DNA of 64,000 bases. It comes from Bacillus sp. Cs-700 (lineage in GTDB: Bacteria > Bacillota > Bacilli > Bacillales > Guptibacillaceae). Below, piece after piece: positions 59,651 through 64,000 of the stretch (positions are counted from its first letter, which is position 1; the number at the start of each line of letters is the position of its first letter). The position numbers were made by a program, and so were the translations under genes. The notes beneath the pieces are model-generated. The model was not told the DNA's origin and did not search any database. It saw nothing but the letters and a program-made list of their open reading frames with translations. The DNA is taken from positions 3,582,001-3,646,000 of the forward strand of contig NZ_CP041063.1 in assembly GCF_011082085.1 (NCBI RefSeq), in the 5' to 3' direction.

Positions 59651-59800
59651 ATGCCAAAAATTGGTTCCCTTATTGAAGAAACACAAAGCTTATCTTTTGC
59701 TTTACCGGCGAGTTTATACACTAACAGGATCATCATGTACGAATGGAATGAATTACCCTTGCAGATTGAGAATGGTTTGATCGAAACCTTCAAACACTGA
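59651..59800 (+). CDS. Possible short gene, unknown
   Basis: A 49-codon frame (starting MPKIGSLIEETQSL) with GAGGG 8 nt upstream, divergent from the CotF gene. No hydrophobic segment or family recognised. Coding status is uncertain; it could be chance. Confidence 0.3.
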   Translation: MPKIGSLIEETQSLSFALPASLYTNRIIMYEWNELPLQIENGLIETFKH

Positions 59801-59843
59801 ACAGATAAGGCTCATCAGTAAGGTACAGATAGGAGGAAATAAC

Positions 59844-60683
59844 GTGAAGCCATTAGATAGTGATTTTTCTAACGTTCATCTTCCCTTTACTAGCATGAAT
59901 AATAGAAAAGGGCGTGAAGTCTGTAACGATCTTTATTATTGGACGAATCAGGTTGTGAATATTTGTCTTTATGGTGATTCAAATGCGAGAGAGTGGGTGT
60001 TGATTGATTGTGGAATGCCTCATTCGAAGCAGGCGATCATGGATGCTGCTGAGAAAAGGTTCGGACATTCTAGAAAACCGAAAGCCATTGTATTAACGCA
60101 TGGACACTTTGATCATGTAGGTTCACTCGAGCCATTACTAAAAGAGTGGGACGTACCGGTTTATGCTCATGAAGATGAAATTCCTTATTTAAACGGGGAA
60201 CTGGATTATCCAAAAGGGGATGCGAAAGCTGATGGTGGACTTGTTAGCGAGCTCTCGCCTCTGTATCCACATCATGGAATTGACATTTCATCTAACCTTT
60301 ATCCTCTACCCCATAGTGGTGAAGTGCCCTATATGGAGGGCTGGAACTGGATCCATACGCCAGGACATACTCCTGGTCATATCTCTCTTTATCGTGAAAA
60401 AGATGGCGTCTTGATTGCGGGGGATGCTTTTGTAACGGTGAAGCAGGAATCTTTATATCGCGTGGTACTTCAACATAAGGAAATTAGCGGTCCTCCAAAG
60501 TACTTTACGATGGATTGGGAGGAAGCGAGAAAGTCAGTAACAACGCTAGCTAGTTTGCATCCTACACTAGCTGTGACGGGGCATGGAGAAGAAATGGAAG
60601 GCGAAGAGCTAGAAGAGGCTTTAGAAAAGTTAGTCGAAAACTTTGATCAAATCGCATTACCGGCTAATCAAAAGCGACATTAA
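59844..60683 (+). CDS. MBL-fold metallo-hydrolase
   Basis: A 279-residue metallo-beta-lactamase-fold enzyme. The metal motif THGHFDH (H86, H88, D90, H91) is complete, and further ligands follow in HTPGHTPGHISLY and IAGDAFV, with a C-terminal TGHGE. This glyoxalase-II-like pattern suggests thioester or lactone hydrolysis, but the substrate is unknown. The start is GTG 59844 behind AGGAGG (59831-59836). Single gene, convergent with dacC. Confidence 0.9.
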   Translation: MKPLDSDFSNVHLPFTSMNNRKGREVCNDLYYWTNQVVNICLYGDSNAREWVLIDCGMPHSKQAIMDAAEKRFGHSRKPKAIVLTHGHFDHVGSLEPLLKEWDVPVYAHEDEIPYLNGELDYPKGDAKADGGLVSELSPLYPHHGIDISSNLYPLPHSGEVPYMEGWNWIHTPGHTPGHISLYREKDGVLIAGDAFVTVKQESLYRVVLQHKEISGPPKYFTMDWEEARKSVTTLASLHPTLAVTGHGEEMEGEELEEALEKLVENFDQIALPANQKRH

Positions 60684-60725
60684 ATATACAAAAAATAATG
60701 AAGCGGCAAGTCACTGGTATACAAA

Positions 60726-60752
60726 AAAGGGAGACTGATGTAGTCTCCCTTT
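60726..60752. terminator. Bidirectional terminator
   Basis: Perfect 11-bp arms AAAGGGAGACT (60726-60736) and AGTCTCCCTTT (60742-60752) between convergent genes. Confidence 0.9.
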
Positions 60753-60759
60753 GCTCATT

Positions 60760-62241
60760 CTATTTTTCATTTGAATACGTAGCCAAAACAACAGCGATTT
60801 CATCTTCAATATCCTTAATGTCATCCTCTTCAACATATTGATTCAGCATAATGGAAAAAACAAGGCCATTGCCCTGTTCAACATAGCCTGAAAGAGAAGA
60901 AACGCCAGTTAAGGAACCAGTTTTCGCATGAACAATTAGTTCTGCAGCGGTATCTCTCATGCGATAACGAAGGGTACCCCCCTCAAAGCGATCAGCATCG
61001 CCTGCAATGGGGAGAGAATAGTGAAATGCTTCAAACCAGCTTTTCGTTTGGATGCGATACAGGTAGTCGGAAAGCTGATTGGGCTTAATTAACGAAACGT
61101 GGCTAATGCCCGACCCGTCTCTTAGTCGCATCTCATCCGTATCCAGTCCAACCTCTTCTAGAAAATCGTTCATGACTTCCAATCCTGCATCCCAACTGCC
61201 TTCCTTTTTCTTCACTTTTCCCATTTCTTTTACTAATATTTCTGCGTGGCCGTTATTACTTAGCTTCATGAAAGGAATAAGAAGCTCTGATAATGGCATT
61301 GATTTCTTCTCAATGAGAAGTGTTGCGTCATCAGGTGTTTTGCGAAGCAACAAATCGCCTTTAAATTGAATACCAGCTTCCTTGAGGGATTGCTTCATTA
61401 AGCTAAGCGCATATTCCGCTGGATTCCAAACCGCAATCCACTCGCGCTTACGCGTTGCATCCACAGATATTTCCCCTTCAACTAAGATCGTATTTGAACC
61501 ATGTTCACGTGTGATGCTTAATTCCGCATCCTCGTCTGCACTGACTGTTCTAGCACGGTTCTGTACTTTGATCACATCAGATGAAGGTGACAGACGAACA
61601 TCAACTGGATCGCCAGGGTGTTTGCCAGGGTAAGCTTCTACAATGACCGTACCGGCATCGTAATCTTCATTTGGTGAAGCGGTTAGTGCTGAAACCTTGG
61701 CACCGTAGTAATTATCTTCATCTGACCAGGAAAGATCCTGTGACAGAGCTTCATCTTCATACCAGCTGTTATCTCCAATCAAATCACCTTTAATTTTATG
61801 TACACCTTTTTCTTTCAGTGAGTGTGCGAGTTCATCGAAATCTTCTTTCAGGAGAGTAGGATCGCCTTTCCCTTTAAGGTATAGATTTCTTTTCAACAAT
61901 TTGTTTTTCACTTCTCCATCCGTTAAAAGTTCGGTGGTAAAACGATAATCCGCTCCAAGTGTTTCAAGGGCAGCGCCAGCCGTGAATAATTTCATGTTAG
62001 AGGCAGGCGTAAGGCGGGTCTCGCTGTAATTCTCGTAAATCAATTCTCCGGAGTTTGCCGATCGGACGCTTATACCGGCAATGGCGCCATCAAGGCTTTC
62101 ATCTGAGAGGATCTCATTAAGTTCTGTGGAAAGATTACTATTCGTTTTGTCCGCACTGACATCCTGGTTCGATGATAAAGGAGGAAGGATTAGAAGGACT
62201 AGCAGCAGGAAAACCAGACTGGTTTTTAAGATTTGTTTCAA
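60760..62241 (-). CDS. dacC: D-alanyl-D-alanine carboxypeptidase/endopeptidase (PBP4a type)
   Basis: A 493-residue S13 peptidase, close to B. subtilis DacC (491). A signal peptide ends near residue 30; SxxK motif SNMK (S81-K84) in TPASNMKLFTAG, SxN in MKLSNNGHAEI, and KTG in VHAKTGSLTG. The large insertion between SxxK and SxN (domains II and III of PBP4a) is present. It trims peptidoglycan stem peptides outside the membrane. The start is TTG 62241 behind GGAG; the ATG 5 nt upstream is closed by an in-frame stop. Confidence 0.93.
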   Translation of the reverse strand: MKQILKTSLVFLLLVLLILPPLSSNQDVSADKTNSNLSTELNEILSDESLDGAIAGISVRSANSGELIYENYSETRLTPASNMKLFTAGAALETLGADYRFTTELLTDGEVKNKLLKRNLYLKGKGDPTLLKEDFDELAHSLKEKGVHKIKGDLIGDNSWYEDEALSQDLSWSDEDNYYGAKVSALTASPNEDYDAGTVIVEAYPGKHPGDPVDVRLSPSSDVIKVQNRARTVSADEDAELSITREHGSNTILVEGEISVDATRKREWIAVWNPAEYALSLMKQSLKEAGIQFKGDLLLRKTPDDATLLIEKKSMPLSELLIPFMKLSNNGHAEILVKEMGKVKKKEGSWDAGLEVMNDFLEEVGLDTDEMRLRDGSGISHVSLIKPNQLSDYLYRIQTKSWFEAFHYSLPIAGDADRFEGGTLRYRMRDTAAELIVHAKTGSLTGVSSLSGYVEQGNGLVFSIMLNQYVEEDDIKDIEDEIAVVLATYSNEK

Positions 62242-62465
62242 TTCATCAGCTCCTCGTTGTTTAGTATGATCAAATAGCCTTTTACGTAAAAGTTCAGAAG
62301 AAGTTTAAATTATTCACTCACCTCCCCATATATTTACCGAATATTCGATCTCAATAAAACTTTCGTGTATCGCAGTCAAATCCCCTTTGATTTCAATGTA
62401 AGTTGAATCTTTTTACACATAGGAAAAGAAGAGAAGTAGTTCATTAAGCCTATGCGAACAGAACA

Positions 62466-62494
62466 TAAAAAAGCAGCTGCATGTTTGCAGCTGC
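62466..62494 (-). terminator. Terminator of guaC
   Basis: GCAGCTGCA (62473-62481) and TGCAGCTGC (62486-62494) with a 4-nt loop; on the minus strand a T-run follows, just after the guaC stop at 62500. Confidence 0.9.
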
Positions 62495-62499
62495 GCTTC

Positions 62500-63483
62500 T
62501 TAATACACTTTATCTCCATTAAAAATCGAGTTCTTGACGACAACGTAATCGACTGTACGAATGGATTCAAGCTTGTCTCCACCAGAATAAGAGATAGCTG
62601 ACTGAAGATCCTGTTCCATTTCTGTAAGGGTGTCTTGAAGGTTTCCTTTATGTTCCACAAACATTTTCTTACCTTCTACATTTTTCTTCTCGCCTTTTTG
62701 GAATTCAGAAGCTGATCCAAAGTATTCTTTGAATCGCTTACCCTCGCGTTCGACGGTTTCTCCAGGAGATTCTTCATGGCCAGCAAAAAGGGAGCCAATC
62801 ATGACCATCGAAGCTCCAAAGCGTACGGATTTTGCGATATCGCCATGCGTACGAATACCGCCGTCAGCAATAATCGGCTTCGTTGCAGCTTTTGCACACC
62901 AGCGAAGTGCCGCTAGCTGCCAGCCACCAGTTCCAAAACCGGTTTTAATTTTTGTAATACACACTTTTCCGGGACCAATTCCAACCTTTGTTGCGTCCGC
63001 TCCAGCATGCTCGAGCTCACGGACAGCTTCCGGTGTTCCAACATTTCCGGCAATGACAAAGCTATCAGGCAAGTGGTTTTTAATGTGCCCAATCATTTCG
63101 ATAACCGCATTCGAATGACCGTGCGCAATATCAATCGTAATATAGTCCGGTGTAAGTCCTTGTTCTTTAAGCTGTTCGATAAACGCGTATTCCTCGTCTT
63201 TTACACCAACGCTAATCGATGTGATCAGCTCACGTGCGTTCATATCTTGAATAAAAGCAATCCGCTTTTCTGGTTCAAAACGATGCATCACGTAGAAATA
63301 TCCTTTTTCAGCCAACGTAACCGCAATCGTTTCATCAATAATTGTCTGCATGTTTGCAGGTACAACTGGTAGTTTAAATGTATGCTTGCCAAGTGTAACA
63401 GAAGTATCACACTCTGATCGACTGTTTACGACACATTTAGCGGGAATTAGTTGGATATCTTCATAATCAAATACGTTTTCCAT
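62500..63483 (-). CDS. guaC: GMP reductase
   Basis: A 327-residue IMPDH-family enzyme that reduces GMP to IMP with NADPH. Signature residues: [20 protein letters not shown] with the catalytic Cys, [20 protein letters not shown], and [16 protein letters not shown]. It lacks CBS domains, as expected for GuaC. AGGAGTG on the minus strand sets the start at 63483; the frame continues upstream to 63540 without a site. Two PurR-box-like sequences lie in the upstream region, as for guaC (yumD) in B. subtilis. Confidence 0.96.
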   Translation of the reverse strand: MENVFDYEDIQLIPAKCVVNSRSECDTSVTLGKHTFKLPVVPANMQTIIDETIAVTLAEKGYFYVMHRFEPEKRIAFIQDMNARELITSISVGVKDEEYAFIEQLKEQGLTPDYITIDIAHGHSNAVIEMIGHIKNHLPDSFVIAGNVGTPEAVRELEHAGADATKVGIGPGKVCITKIKTGFGTGGWQLAALRWCAKAATKPIIADGGIRTHGDIAKSVRFGASMVMIGSLFAGHEESPGETVEREGKRFKEYFGSASEFQKGEKKNVEGKKMFVEHKGNLQDTLTEMEQDLQSAISYSGGDKLESIRTVDYVVVKNSIFNGDKVY

Positions 63484-63497
63484 GAGATTCACTCCTA

Positions 63498-63539
63498 AAA
63501 ACGAATAATACGTTTTAATTTTATTTAAACGTTCGTCCA
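63498..63539. promoter_or_regulatory. Candidate PurR box pair upstream of guaC
   Basis: AAAACGAATAAT (63498-63509) matches the PurBox AWWWCGAACWWT at 11 of 12 positions; the inverted partner at 63528-63539 keeps the CGAAC core (as GTTCG on plus) but matches less well. Spacing is 18 bp against the usual 16-17. Confidence 0.4.
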
Positions 63540-63680
63540 TTTGATAATTTACAGCAATTTCTTATTGTTGTCAAAGACTTTTTTTATATCTATTTCTTAA
63601 CTAGTATTAAAGATGGAAGGGATTTCATACGTGTTTATGGAACAGTACATTTAAGAAAATGTAATAAAGGAGATGGTGTG

Positions 63681-64000
63681 ATGAAGCAGTCCTTGCTTCG
63701 CATCGGTTCTACTTATCTACCTGTTATGGATGTTAAACGAGCGACAGAGTGGTATGTAGCGAATTTAAATGCTGAGCTTAGCTATCTAGATCAGGATAAA
63801 GCGATTTTGAATATGGCGCATCAAAGTATTTTTCTAGTCAAAGCCCAAGAGAAAGAATGTGCTAATTTCTATGATCGTGAAGGAAAAGAGCACTTTTCTT
63901 TAACGTTTGAAGTGGATGGTCTTCGGGAGCTTGAAATGCTTCGAGAGGAATTTTTGTCAAAAAACATGAAGGTCGGTGAACTGGAAAACAGGGGACATGC
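63681..64000 (+). CDS. VOC/glyoxalase-family protein (partial, cut by window end)
   Basis: At least 106 residues. STYLPVMDVKRATEWYVANL is the typical start of a vicinal-oxygen-chelate domain, followed by LNMAHQSIFLVKAQ and EHFSLTFEVDGLRELEMLRE, the beta-strand pattern of such folds. Members are glyoxalases, dioxygenases or antibiotic-binding proteins; the class cannot be told from half a gene. AAGGAGATGG lies 7-8 nt before the ATG. The 3' end is outside the window. Confidence 0.8.
   Translation, partial: MKQSLLRIGSTYLPVMDVKRATEWYVANLNAELSYLDQDKAILNMAHQSIFLVKAQEKECANFYDREGKEHFSLTFEVDGLRELEMLREEFLSKNMKVGELENRGH

Noticed and set aside
1-64000. tRNA, rRNA or CRISPR arrays
   Set aside because: No cloverleaf, rRNA-like segment or regularly spaced direct repeats with unique spacers were noticed; the two 20-bp arrays have no spacers.

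Overview
The window is chromosomal DNA of a low-GC, spore-forming Bacillaceae (Bacillota). Nearly every gene has a strong AGGAGG-type Shine-Dalgarno site, GTG and TTG starts are common, and there is a CotF-family coat protein. Many genes have recognisable Bacillus subtilis counterparts (GuaD, MpfA/YhdP, YbdM-like kinase, YvrE, PBP3, YvaK esterase, the YcsG/Pxp cluster, YvdTSR, SpeE, YxjI, DacC, GuaC). No rRNA, tRNA, CRISPR array, transposase or integrase was recognised.

Layout. 0-11 kb: mixed housekeeping and stress genes, including a secreted cyanophycinase-like S51 peptidase, guanine deaminase, a K+ channel, a zinc-independent S14 behind a near-perfect Zur box, a MerR regulator next to an MpfA-type exporter, and an M20 dipeptidase. 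11-16 kb: a fructan block with two tandem secreted GH68 enzymes and a membrane-anchored GH32 levanase. 16-24.6 kb: a large papain-like protein of unknown role, a lactonase, PBP3, DinB and GNAT proteins, an esterase, and a tiny FbpA-type gene. 24.8-32.8 kb: alpha-galactoside and galactose use (SSS symporter, divergent AraC regulator, GH36 alpha-galactosidase, galK, galT; no galE here). 32.9-37.4 kb: an SSS transporter overlapping a sensor kinase, followed by an NtrC-type regulator that lacks the GAFTGA loop. 37.5-43.8 kb: a compact operon with an NRAMP-like transporter, PxpB, PxpA, PxpC, a biotin carboxyl carrier, a biotin carboxylase and a DUF1445 protein.

44-59 kb is an AT-rich accessory island with nearly all genes on the plus strand. 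It holds small, mostly unrelated genes (GNATs, NUDIX, hydrolase, P-loop kinases, deacetylase, nucleosidase, ECF sigma/anti-sigma, TetR-SMR-SMR-SpeE, an orphan mrpF, small membrane proteins). Several are separated by near-identical terminator elements, some fused to a conserved promoter, which gives a cassette-like organisation. 59-64 kb returns to core genes: CotF, an MBL hydrolase, DacC, GuaC with candidate PurR boxes, and a VOC protein cut by the window end.

The most interesting points are: (1) the pxp/acc operon, which has every part of a urea-carboxylase-like biotin enzyme as separate proteins, next to 5-oxoproline enzymes; (2) the repeated terminator-promoter modules in the island; (3) the GAFTGA-less NtrC-type regulator; (4) two intergenic arrays with an exact 20-bp period but different consensus; (5) GH68 enzymes of proteobacterial type in a Gram-positive; and (6) a TetR-SMR-SMR-spermidine synthase operon with a 20-bp perfect operator palindrome at its promoter.
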